A DNA stretch of 6,133 nucleotides from Acetobacteraceae bacterium (GTDB lineage Bacteria; Pseudomonadota; Alphaproteobacteria; Acetobacterales; Acetobacteraceae): positions 1-6,133 of the forward strand of contig JASHVY010000073.1 in the NCBI GenBank assembly GCA_030044345.1. The letters are read 5' to 3'. Shown here one piece after another: positions 1 through 6,133 of this stretch. A model generated the notes under the pieces. It was given only the letters and a program-made list of their open reading frames with translations. It searched no databases and was not told where the DNA came from. Position numbers and translations under genes: made by a program. How positions within the stretch are numbered: the stretch's first letter is position 1; each line of letters opens with the position of its first letter.

Positions 1-83
1 CGTTCTTTGCCCTGCCGGTCGAAACATATTCCCAAATCCCATTCCAAAATTCGTCCTGAAACGCTCGCCCAGGATCAGCACGA

Positions 84-105
84 CGGATCAATGTGGCGGA
101 TCAAT
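84..105. repeat. 9-bp direct repeat pair (CGGATCAAT)
   Basis: CGGATCAAT occurs at 84-92 and again at 97-105, a 13-base period. The pair lies in the AT-richer stretch upstream of the small + strand gene. It may be a protein-binding site or chance. No family is recognised. Confidence 0.35.
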
Positions 106-134
106 ACGGCGCTTGGCGAACAAGGCAGGAACAC

Positions 135-158
135 CCAGAAATTTCGCCAGAAATTTCG
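135..158. repeat. Two perfect tandem copies of a 12-bp unit containing a palindrome
   Basis: CCAGAAATTTCG is repeated exactly and without spacer at 135-146 and 147-158. Each copy contains the 8-bp palindrome GAAATTTC (138-145 and 150-157), so two identical dyads sit 12 bp apart on nearly the same face of the helix. Further short dyads follow: GTGTAACAC (160-168), TATCGCGATA (172-181) and GAACGTTC (198-205). The arrangement resembles an operator region for the gene starting near 245. That role is inference; the repeats themselves are plain in the sequence. Confidence 0.5.
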
Positions 159-217
159 TGTGTAACACTGTTATCGCGATACGACATCGGTCCGTAAGAA
201 CGTTCCGCTACTTCTGC

Positions 218-237
218 CTCCTCATCGTGGTGAGGAG
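218..237 (+). promoter_or_regulatory. Hairpin that sequesters the SD of the small + strand gene
   Basis: CTCCTCA (218-224) pairs perfectly with TGAGGAG (231-237) around a 6-base loop (225-230). The right arm is the purine-rich SD GAGGAG (232-237), which stands 7 bases before the ATG at 245. A few more pairs are possible outside the stem (CTT 211-213 with AAG 238-240). There is no T-run after it, so it does not look like a terminator. Control of translation by hiding the SD is an inference from geometry. Confidence 0.45.
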
Positions 238-244
238 AAGCGGA

Positions 245-688
245 ATGCCCTGTCTTTCCTGCAAGCTGCTTTCCCGCAAGCTGCAAGACGCAACCGGATG
301 GAAGGACAGCTTCATCGCAAGGTCCTCTCCAGCCACGAACCTTGGCACGGAGAACACGGGCGGAACTGGGTGGGGAGCCTGGCTCGTCACAGGCCTCTTC
401 AAAATCGATGCAGCCCTCCTGGCGTGCTTCCGCGTCGCAGGACGATCCCTTCTCGATGCCTTCGCCAATTACGGAACCGCATTTCACGGCATTCATCCGG
501 CTCTGCACCCGTATCGGGACGATGGGCAGCTCTCCTTGACACAGGAAGAACGCTATTCCCGCGAGATCGCCGCCATGACCTCCTATGAGGAAATCATGTT
601 CGAGGAGGAAGCGATGCAGGAAACCTTGGCGCTCGGGCGAAGCGTCGAGCCTCTTCGCCGGGCGGCGCAAGTCCGGCGGCGGGCCTGA
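245..688 (+). CDS. Hypothetical protein, unrecognised (147 aa)
   Basis: I do not recognise this protein. The ATG at 245 was chosen because GAGGAG lies 7 bases upstream. The same frame stays open to the left window edge (a TTG at 113 is another possible start), so the N-terminus is uncertain. Visible parts are a CxxC pair (C3, C6), an aromatic and hydrophobic, probably amphipathic helical stretch at about 43-73, a strongly acidic helix at about 100-126 with several EE pairs, and a basic Arg-rich tail (138-147). There is no signal peptide or clear membrane helix. The C-terminal codon pattern looks like real coding sequence. Codon use is less biased than in the operon (for example five CTT and five GGA codons), which fits a poorly conserved or acquired gene. 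It stands alone on its strand and converges on the NUDIX gene. An antisense frame of similar length overlaps it and looks less protein-like. Confidence 0.5.
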   Translation: MPCLSCKLLSRKLQDATGWKDSFIARSSPATNLGTENTGGTGWGAWLVTGLFKIDAALLACFRVAGRSLLDAFANYGTAFHGIHPALHPYRDDGQLSLTQEERYSREIAAMTSYEEIMFEEEAMQETLALGRSVEPLRRAAQVRRRA

Positions 689-728
689 GGCGCGAGACAG
701 GTTCGCTCCGGCTTCACGCCCGGCGCTT

Positions 729-770
729 GAGAGCGGGATGTGTTCGTTCCCTCTCCCCTATCCCGCTCTC
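729..770 (+). terminator. Possible terminator: 11-bp perfect stem after the small + gene
   Basis: GAGAGCGGGAT (729-739) pairs perfectly with ATCCCGCTCTC (760-770), and a G-T pair can extend it inward. The loop is about 20 bases and pyrimidine-rich. Downstream is a short TTTT at 779-782, eight bases after the stem. It lies 40 bases after the stop of the small + strand gene. The long loop and the weak, displaced T-run make it a poor intrinsic terminator by the textbook rule, but its position between convergent genes fits a transcript end. Confidence 0.45.
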
Positions 771-786
771 TCCATTCGTTTTCCAG

Positions 787-827
787 CGTGATTCAGACCT
801 CCGGTGATCCCACCTCCGGTCATCACG
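787..827 (-). terminator. Long imperfect hairpin just past the NUDIX stop codon
   Basis: Three nested stems fold this 41-base stretch. CGTGAT (787-792) pairs with ATCACG (822-827), GACC (796-799) with GGTC (818-821), and GGTG (803-806) with CACC (811-814). The loop is 4 bases. A symmetrical 3x3 internal loop (TCC 800-802 and TCC 815-817) and a 3-base bulge (793-795) interrupt it. It begins 2 bases beyond the stop codon of the minus-strand operon, the expected place for an operon end. No U-run follows on the minus strand, so it may instead be a 3' stabilising structure or act with Rho. Confidence 0.45.
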
Positions 828-829
828 AT

Positions 830-1261
830 TTAAGCGAGAATGGCGCCGGCACGGGCGATCATCGTCAGCGCCTGGACGCGGAGGCCAAAGGGCCCGAGAG
901 CGGCGACCGGCGCCCAAACCAGCTCAGCCACGTCGGAGCCCGCCCGCGCGTCGCCAGACGCATACGCAGCGGCAAAATCGAGAATCGTGTAGTGAAAACG
1001 GATCCGTCCCTCTTCATCGCGATGGATGCTGTCGAAATATCCCACCAGATGCAGATCGCCGACGGCGAGGCCGGTTTCCTCCGCAAGCTCCCGTCGTGCC
1101 GCCGCCTCCGCAGTCTCCCCAAGCTCCTGCGCCCCACCCGGCAGGCTCCATTCGCCCATCGCCGGCGCCTGGCCGCGACGGACGAGAAGAACGGCCCCTT
1201 GCCGCAGGACAATGACACCAATACCGACGAGCGGGCGGGCCGGATATTCGCGTCCTGTCAC
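830..1261 (-). CDS. NUDIX hydrolase, COG1051 / ADP-ribose pyrophosphatase-like
   Basis: This 143-residue protein is a single NUDIX domain. It would hydrolyse a nucleoside diphosphate linked to another group, with divalent metal, in the cytoplasm. The exact substrate (ADP-ribose, NADH, dNTP or other) cannot be read from sequence. The full NUDIX box Gx5Ex7REUxEExGU runs from G43 to L65, with the metal-binding glutamates E58, E61 and E62 present. Before it stand the family strand around LLVRRG (25-30) and the WSLPGG turn (38-43). The length is normal and no accessory domain is seen. The start is GTG at 1261, which overlaps the stop of the DUF4340 gene in a GTGA tetranucleotide. GGGGA lies 4 bases upstream. 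It is the last gene of the Gld-type ABC operon and is followed at once by a hairpin. Coupling suggests co-expression; a functional link to the transporter is only inferred. Confidence 0.9.
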   Translation of the reverse strand: MTGREYPARPLVGIGVIVLRQGAVLLVRRGQAPAMGEWSLPGGAQELGETAEAAARRELAEETGLAVGDLHLVGYFDSIHRDEEGRIRFHYTILDFAAAYASGDARAGSDVAELVWAPVAALGPFGLRVQALTMIARAGAILA

Positions 1262-2265
1262 GTCTTCCCCGGCGGCTTGGCGAGCAGATCATCGAGCGTG
1301 GGAGCGATCGCGCTCTCCCGCGATTCATCGAGCCGGTAGCTCCAGTCACCGAATTTCCCGGCGAGCGCCTTCGCCTCCGCGTCCGTCCCGGAAGCCGCGA
1401 AGCGGGCCCAAAGATTGCTCCCCTCCTCGGCGAGCGTCATCTCGACCGTCGTGCCGCCGGCGAGCGTGAAGACCGTGTGTGCGAAGACCTTCCCGGGTAG
1501 CGCCGGGCCCGCCCGGACGGAGGAGAAGGAGAGGTTTTCGAGCGCGCGCCAGACATCATCGAGCTTGTAGGATTCGAGCGGCTTCTGCTGCCCCGGTGCG
1601 GTCAGCGCGAGCTTCCCGTCTTTTGGCGCGAAGACGAGCGTCTCCGCCCCGCGCGTGACCGTAACCCCCGTCACCTTGCTGTGGTCGATGTTCGTGAGGC
1701 TATGATCGATCCAGAGATCGGGCTCGGCATCGACATTCATCTGGCCCTGGGCCAGCCAGGACTGGTCCTGGCCGGGTCGGCGCACATAGAGAGTCTCGGT
1801 CCCCTCGCCCGAGGTCGCATAATTCTGATGCCCGATGATCAGACTGGCGATCGCGCGCCCTGCGCCCCCGCTTATGGTGACGAGCGTGCCGGTCGCTCCC
1901 GATTTCCCAGGATCATCGACCCCGAGTGCCGCGAACTGTGCAGGTTCGGCCGTGCGCCTGCCCACCGCACGCAGCTCGGCGAGGCCCGCAAGCATCGCGT
2001 GCAGCTTGGTCGCGATGACCGGGTAGAAGCCGAGGCTCGGCAAGGTCCAGACATCGCCCTTGCGGACAATGGCGAAGCGCTTGCCCGCGTGCATGATCTC
2101 GATCCTCTCCGCCTTCGCCAGCGCCGCGTCGAGCCCCGGAAAAAGCAACGTTCCGGTACTCGCCTGCTCCTGCTCGGCCGGGTTCTGATACGGCCCGAAA
2201 TACCAACCCGCGCCAAGGACAATGACGGCGACGACGACGAGAATGAGGGTGGTGCGCGGCTTCAT
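1258..2265 (-). CDS. DUF4340 domain protein, N-terminally membrane-anchored
   Basis: The product has 335 residues. One hydrophobic helix (about 6-23) follows a short basic N-terminus and should anchor the protein in the inner membrane, with the rest in the periplasm. The helix has no cleavage site that I can see. The body fits the DUF4340 family, which commonly follows GldG-like genes. It seems to hold two similar modules: about 53-118 and about 197-252. In each, a beta-rich segment is followed by a Lys-rich turn and a helix with regularly spaced Leu. The biochemical role of the family is not established; it is presumed to work with the GldA/F/G-like transporter. The ATG at 2265 overlaps the GldG-like stop (ATGA). 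No SD precedes it, so translation probably depends on ribosomes finishing the upstream gene. Its own stop overlaps the NUDIX start. Confidence 0.87.
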   Translation of the reverse strand: MKPRTTLILVVVAVIVLGAGWYFGPYQNPAEQEQASTGTLLFPGLDAALAKAERIEIMHAGKRFAIVRKGDVWTLPSLGFYPVIATKLHAMLAGLAELRAVGRRTAEPAQFAALGVDDPGKSGATGTLVTISGGAGRAIASLIIGHQNYATSGEGTETLYVRRPGQDQSWLAQGQMNVDAEPDLWIDHSLTNIDHSKVTGVTVTRGAETLVFAPKDGKLALTAPGQQKPLESYKLDDVWRALENLSFSSVRAGPALPGKVFAHTVFTLAGGTTVEMTLAEEGSNLWARFAASGTDAEAKALAGKFGDWSYRLDESRESAIAPTLDDLLAKPPGKT

Positions 2266-4196
2266 GCGCGTGCGTGCCGGCGGCGGCTGCGGCGGACGAG
2301 GCCGAGCCCGATCGCGATCAGCACCAGCAGCACCGGCACCAGGACGACACAGAAGATGCGAAGCTCCGTCTCGAGCCGGGAGATGTTCCGGTCAAGATCG
2401 AACTCCACCCGGCGGAGCTGCTCGCGCGTCTGCACGATCTCTTGCTCGGCAGCGGCGATCGCCTGGGACTGGGCCGGCGTGAGCAGCGCTTCGGAAGAAG
2501 GTCCGCCCTTGGCCCCGCCGCTCGCGGTGCCGCTGCGAAGCGCCGAGAGCTTCTCCTCGGTCTGCCTGAGCTTCGCCTGAAGCCCGAGCTCGGTGCGGCG
2601 GAAGCGCTCCTGCGCATTCGCCTGCATCGCCTGGATCAGGGTGAAGGGCCGGCTCACCACGCCGCTTCCGCGCAGCGAGAGCAGAAGATCGCCCCCGGCG
2701 AGCGAGCCGATCAGGTTGGAGACAAGGGCGCCATTGTCGCTGAACGGGATGGCTTCGGGCTGGCCAAAGAAATTCTGCACCTGCACCCAGAACCGGTCGG
2801 CGAGAATATCCGAATCGGCAACGACGACGAGATCGGCCGGCTTCTTCGTCACCGCGATATAGGGCGGCAGGTTCGCCGCCCTCTTGGTCCCCGAGGGCAG
2901 CGGCGGCGGACCCGTGAAGGCCGAGTGCAGAATTCCCCGCACCCGCGCGGCGATCACGCGCGGCCCGCCCGCAGGCTTGAAGCTCGCGAGCAGCTTCGCC
3001 GGATTTGGATCGAGGCTCACCTCCTTGACCGGCAGCACCTCCGATTGCGGGCTCGATTCAAGAAGCGGCGTGAAGCGGACATCCGCCCCCATCTTCTTCG
3101 TGATGAAGCCGGGAGAGGCCACGGTAACCTGCGTCAGGTCCGCGGTGGCGGGGTCGGCGTGGGAAAGTCCGTTGCGGATATTGAACCAGGCGACATAGGG
3201 CACCGCGGCGACGTCATCCTGTTCGCTCGTCTGCACCTCGATCGCTCCGGTCAGGTCGCCCACCACCCGGTTCGGGTCGTACGCGATGCCCCAGTCCGCG
3301 AGCAGCGGCTCGAGGGTCGAAGAATTGTCGAGGGAGGGAATTCCTTGCGGCCCCGGAATACCCGCCTCCGCCTCGCTATAGGGATCGACCATCACCATCA
3401 GCCGCCCGCCGCGCATCACGAACTGATCGATCGCATAAAGCGCGGGCTCGCTGAGATTCTGCGCCTGGGCGACCAGCAGCACCTGGATCTTGGGGTCGAT
3501 CACCTGGGTATCGAGCGGCACCTGCTCAACATCGAAATCCTTCTGCAGCTCGAGCATCGCCATCCAGGGCCCGCCCGGCTGGCCGGGCTGGCCTCCTCCC
3601 TCCGCCATCAGGCGCGGATCGCCCGAGAGCGGCAGTGAGGACATCACGCCGATGACGGGGGGCTTCGGGTTGGCAAGCTCGGAGACCAGCCGGCTCAAAT
3701 CATATTGCAGGAAGGGCGCGCGGGTCGGATCGAGGAAAGGAATGGTCTTCTGGGTATCGATCAGGTTGGTGCCGGCGAGGCCGAAATAGACCTTCGTCCC
3801 CTGCTGATCGAGCGGCACGCCCGTGAGCCCATAGCCGAGCGCCTGATCCTCGACGCGGCTGAAGGGTTGAGGATCGTAGAAATCGAGCCGGATCATGCCA
3901 TGCGCGCGGGCGGCATATTCCCGCAGCATCGCCTCGACACGGTCGGCATATTCGCCGTAGAGCGACAACCGTGCCCCGAGCGCGCGGGAATAATAGAGCC
4001 GGAGCGTGATGGGCTGCTTGAGTCCGGCGAGGATTTCCCGCGTTCCCGGAGAGAGCGAATAGATTCGCCCCTCCGTGAGATCGAGCTGCACATTGGCGAA
4101 GCGCGAATCGACGAAGAGATTGACGCCGATTGCGATCGCCGCAACGGCGAGGACAGCGAGCGCGGAGGACCAGACTCGCCGGGCAGGCGCGGCCAT
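2262..4196 (-). CDS. GldG-like ABC transporter auxiliary protein (ABC_transp_aux)
   Basis: The product has 644 residues with a membrane helix at each end (about 11-29 and 613-634, the latter followed by a stop-transfer run of Arg), so most of it should lie in the periplasm. After an N-terminal beta-rich domain (about 35-150) comes the GldG/IFT52-type (GIFT) domain, about 180-460, with the family's hydrophobic strand plus IDQFVMRGGRLMVMVDP (256-272). The conserved DNGALVSNLIGSLAGGD segment follows (487-503), then an Arg-Pro-Phe turn and a long coiled coil (about 525-612) broken by a Gly/Ser-rich linker (555-568). A Gly/Pro-rich insert lies at 200-209. The family acts as an accessory subunit of the Gld-type ABC complex; its ligand is unknown. 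The ATG at 4196 lies 4 bases beyond the permease stop, with GGCGAG 8 bases upstream. It overlaps DUF4340 by 4 bases. Confidence 0.9.
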   Translation of the reverse strand: MAAPARRVWSSALAVLAVAAIAIGVNLFVDSRFANVQLDLTEGRIYSLSPGTREILAGLKQPITLRLYYSRALGARLSLYGEYADRVEAMLREYAARAHGMIRLDFYDPQPFSRVEDQALGYGLTGVPLDQQGTKVYFGLAGTNLIDTQKTIPFLDPTRAPFLQYDLSRLVSELANPKPPVIGVMSSLPLSGDPRLMAEGGGQPGQPGGPWMAMLELQKDFDVEQVPLDTQVIDPKIQVLLVAQAQNLSEPALYAIDQFVMRGGRLMVMVDPYSEAEAGIPGPQGIPSLDNSSTLEPLLADWGIAYDPNRVVGDLTGAIEVQTSEQDDVAAVPYVAWFNIRNGLSHADPATADLTQVTVASPGFITKKMGADVRFTPLLESSPQSEVLPVKEVSLDPNPAKLLASFKPAGGPRVIAARVRGILHSAFTGPPPLPSGTKRAANLPPYIAVTKKPADLVVVADSDILADRFWVQVQNFFGQPEAIPFSDNGALVSNLIGSLAGGDLLLSLRGSGVVSRPFTLIQAMQANAQERFRRTELGLQAKLRQTEEKLSALRSGTASGGAKGGPSSEALLTPAQSQAIAAAEQEIVQTREQLRRVEFDLDRNISRLETELRIFCVVLVPVLLVLIAIGLGLVRRSRRRHARA

Positions 4197-4200
4197 CGCC

Positions 4201-4931
4201 TCAGCTCGCCTTGTCGTGGTCGATGACCACTGCGTTCACGAACAGCCAGAAGCCGATGAAGCTCGCAAAGAAGACGAGGTCGGGCAACCGGATCAAACCC
4301 TGGGCGAAGGACTGGAACCGCGCGATCAGCGAGAATCTCCGCGCGATCTCGGCGAGCACGGGAAGGTTGCGGTCGAGAAAATCGGTGACCACGGGATAGG
4401 CCGAGAGCGCGAAGACGAAGGAGATGGCAATCCCGAGCACGAAGGCGATCACCTGGTTCTTGGTCATTGCCGAGGTCGCGGACCCCACCGCGAGGAAGGC
4501 GCCGGAGACCAGCACGCCGCCAAGATAGCCACAGGCGATCACACCATTGTCGGGCGCACCCAGGATATTGACGGTGATGACGAAGGGAAAGGTGAGTGCC
4601 AGCGCAATGATGCAAAAGACCCAGGCGGCGAGGAACTTGCCGATCACCGCCTGCCCTTCCGTCACCGGCAGCGTGAGCAGAAGCTCGATCGTGCCGAGCC
4701 GCCGCTCCTCCGCCCATAGCCGCATGCTGATCGCCGGCACCAGCAGCAGAAAAACCCAGGGCAGGAACTCGAAGAAGGGAACGAGGTCCGCCTGCCCGCG
4801 AGCGAAGAAATCCCCGGCATTGAAGGTGAGCGTGCCTTGCAGGACGAGGAAGATGACGATGAACACATAGGCCACGGGCGTGGCGAAATACCCGTCGAGC
4901 TCGCGGCGGGCGATGATCAGCGCCTGGCGCA

Positions 4932-4932
<1 letters not shown>
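4201..4932 (-). CDS. ABC-2 type permease, GldF-like
   Basis: This 243-residue integral membrane protein should form the membrane channel of the ABC exporter, as a dimer with the GldA-like ATPase. Six hydrophobic helices are visible, at about 18-37, 53-69, 100-123, 133-155, 161-179 and 218-236. Family motifs are the amphipathic ELDGYFATPVAYVF lead-in (11-24) and the conserved cytoplasmic loop MRLWAEERRLGTIELLLTLPV (70-90), which carries the coupling Glu residues. I prefer the ATG at 4932, because AAGG stands 7 bases before it and the A is shared with the ATPase stop (TGATG). A GTG at 4935 in the same frame would add one residue and give a 4-base overlap. It is followed after 4 bases by the GldG-like gene. 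The transported substrate is unknown. Confidence 0.92.
4216..4230 (-). other. Small perfect hairpin near the permease/GldG junction
   Basis: GTGGTC (4216-4221) and GACCAC (4225-4230) form a perfect 6-bp stem with a 3-base loop. It lies in the last codons of the permease, about 13 bases before its stop and 20 bases before the GldG-like start. It could influence translation or RNA processing at the only junction in the operon without an overlap, or be chance in a coding region (it encodes Val-Val-Ile-Asp-His). Confidence 0.3.
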
Positions 4933-5675
<743 letters not shown>

Positions 5676-5689
5676 CCCGCTTTCCCCCT

Positions 5690-5712
5690 CCCCGAACCCG
5701 TTGGGCTCGGGG
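5690..5712 (-). promoter_or_regulatory. Leader hairpin abutting the SD of the ABC ATPase gene
   Basis: On the minus strand the arms CCCCGAGCCC and GGGTTCGGGG close a 10-bp stem (nine Watson-Crick pairs and one G-U) around the 3-base loop AAC. The stem ends at 5690, one base before the AGGGGG (5684-5689) that serves the GTG at 5675. No U-run follows. It may affect ribosome access to the whole operon's first gene. If transcription started at the weak promoter further up (-35 5733-5738), the start point would fall inside it, so the promoter or the hairpin role is uncertain. Confidence 0.45.
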
Positions 5713-5738
5713 TCTAACCGAAATGACGGAGGTTGCAA
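5711..5738 (-). promoter_or_regulatory. Weak candidate promoter for the ABC operon
   Basis: On the minus strand TTGCAA (5733-5738) resembles a -35 box. It is followed after 15-16 bases by TTAGAC or TAGACC (5711-5717), a poor -10. It is the best sigma70-like match that I found near the operon start, but it is weak and its predicted start would cut into the leader hairpin. Confidence 0.2.
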
Positions 5739-5780
5739 GCGAGCCCGGCCCGTTCCGCGGACGAATGGCGCAGAGTTAAT

Positions 5781-5840
5781 CACCAGGCAACGAACCACCA
5801 GACAACAAACCACCGGGCAACGAACCACCGGGCAACGAAC
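5781..5840. repeat. Tandem array of four 15-bp units
   Basis: Four uninterrupted units of exactly 15 bases lie at 5781-5795, 5796-5810, 5811-5825 and 5826-5840, with consensus CACCRGRCAACRAAC. Units 3 and 4 are identical (CACCGGGCAACGAAC). Unit 1 differs from them at one base and unit 2 at three. The array sits in the divergent gap between the ABC ATPase and sdhE, 84 bases before the sdhE start. There are no spacers, so it is not CRISPR. It could be a stack of binding sites for one protein (about 1.5 helical turns each) or a slippage-prone minisatellite. Confidence 0.85.
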
Positions 5841-5866
5841 CCGTGATGAGGGCAATCGGCTCACGG
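5841..5866. repeat. Inverted repeat directly after the tandem array
   Basis: CCGTGA (5841-5846) and TCACGG (5861-5866) are a perfect 6-bp inverted repeat with a 14-base interior. It begins at the base after the last 15-bp unit and lies 57 bases before the sdhE start. It could be an operator half-site pair or chance. Confidence 0.35.
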
Positions 5867-5888
5867 ATGCGCGCGATCGGCGGATTTT

Positions 5889-5902
5889 CTTCGGCACCGA
5901 AG
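5889..5902 (+). promoter_or_regulatory. Dyad in the sdhE upstream region
   Basis: CTTCGGCACCGAAG is a perfect inverted repeat of 6-bp arms with a 2-base centre. It lies 21 bases before the sdhE ATG and just upstream of a TATAG (5908-5912) that might be part of a -10 box. An operator overlapping a promoter is possible. No regulator is recognised and no good -35 box is seen. Confidence 0.3.
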
Positions 5903-5923
5903 GGCTCTATAGGACCCCTGCCC

Positions 5924-6133
5924 ATGACCGAGCCCGCAACACCGCTCGAGCTGCGGCGGCGGCGCGCGCTTTATCGCGCCACGCACCGTGGCACGGATGA
6001 AAACGACTTCCTGATCGGCGGCTTCGTCGCCCGGCGCATCTGGGGGATGGACGAGACGACTCTCGCCGCGCTCGAGGATCTGCTCGAGCTGCCCGACCCG
6101 GACCTCGCGGACTGGATCTCTGGCCGCCGCCCG
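5924..6133 (+). CDS. sdhE: Succinate dehydrogenase assembly factor SdhE (partial, 3' end outside the window)
   Basis: The first 70 codons of a DUF339/Sdh5 family protein are present; family members have about 80-100 residues, so only the last part is missing. SdhE promotes covalent attachment of FAD to the flavoprotein subunit of succinate dehydrogenase, in the cytoplasm. The RGxxE motif needed for this is seen as HRGTDEND (21-28). The C-terminal half has the family's LLELPDPDLADWI (53-65), matching the known DDPDLxxWL segment. The ATG at 5924 is preceded by AGGA with 9 bases between. It is divergent from the ABC operon. In many alphaproteobacteria mfd follows and recG is nearby; neither is visible here. 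Confidence 0.88.
   Translation, partial: MTEPATPLELRRRRALYRATHRGTDENDFLIGGFVARRIWGMDETTLAALEDLLELPDPDLADWISGRRP

Noticed and set aside
91..165. 24-codon small ORF (ATG at 91) running through the 12-bp tandem repeat
   Set aside because: No convincing SD; its KFRQKFR stretch is just the repeat translated. A leader peptide cannot be excluded but is not supported.
101..670. 189-residue open frame on the minus strand opposite the small + gene
   Set aside because: Its third codon positions fall on first positions of the + frame and its residues are less protein-like. No SD or operon context supports it.
740..1339. 199-residue open frame on the + strand
   Set aside because: It lies opposite the NUDIX gene and the end of DUF4340, both well supported, and crosses the hairpin-rich gap. 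It is a high-GC shadow frame.
1681..2580. 299-residue + strand open frame across the DUF4340/GldG junction
   Set aside because: Arg- and Ser-rich shadow of two real genes; no start signal.
2274..3638. 454-residue open frame on the + strand antisense to the GldG-like gene
   Set aside because: Long antisense frames are expected opposite GC-biased codons. Its composition is His/Arg/Leu-rich without domains.
5777..5805. Minus-strand promoter made from the tandem repeats (TTGTCT, 17 bases, TGATTA)
   Set aside because: Spacing is right but the -10 matches the consensus at hardly any position.
5781..5840. CRISPR array
   Set aside because: Units are 15 bases and directly abut with no spacers; no cas gene is near.
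5676..5897. 74-residue N-terminal extension of the ABC ATPase
   Set aside because: It is a translation of the 15-bp tandem array and leader, Cys/Val/Arg-rich, and the GTG at 5675 has a good SD and the right family length.

Overview
The window is GC-rich bacterial DNA, most likely from an alphaproteobacterium. The SdhE start at the right edge carries the RGTxExD-type motif of that class. The closely packed ABC/GldG/DUF4340 operon and the COG1051-type NUDIX protein also fit. A placement in or near the Rhodospirillales/Acetobacterales is only a guess. No rRNA, tRNA, CRISPR array, transposase or phage gene is visible.

Left part (1-829). An AT-richer stretch (1-244) carries short direct repeats and a cluster of small palindromes. 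It leads into one small unrecognised gene on the + strand (about 245-688). The SD of this gene lies inside a predicted hairpin. The gene converges on the large minus-strand operon, and the 141-base gap between them (689-829) holds two well-formed hairpins, probably the transcript ends of the two units.

Centre (830-5675, minus strand). Five genes run right to left in one tight operon: a GldA-like ABC ATPase, a GldF-like six-helix ABC-2 permease, a GldG-like membrane-anchored auxiliary protein, a DUF4340 membrane-anchored protein, and a NUDIX hydrolase. Four of the five junctions or start/stop contacts are intimate: the stop and start overlap by 1-4 bases at three, and the fourth leaves 4 bases. 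The first four genes form a recognisable envelope ABC system named after Bacteroidetes gliding-motility proteins. Nothing in the window suggests gliding, and its substrate in proteobacteria is not established. The NUDIX gene is translationally coupled to it as a fifth member.

Right part (5676-6133). A 248-base divergent intergenic region contains a perfect-period tandem array of four 15-bp units, a 10-bp leader hairpin directly before the SD of the ABC ATPase, and small dyads upstream of sdhE. The first 70 codons of sdhE (succinate dehydrogenase FAD assembly factor) then run off the right edge on the + strand.

The clearest items for a second look are the five-gene Gld-type/NUDIX operon, the 4x15-bp array between divergent genes, the SD-sequestering hairpin before the small unknown gene, and that gene itself.
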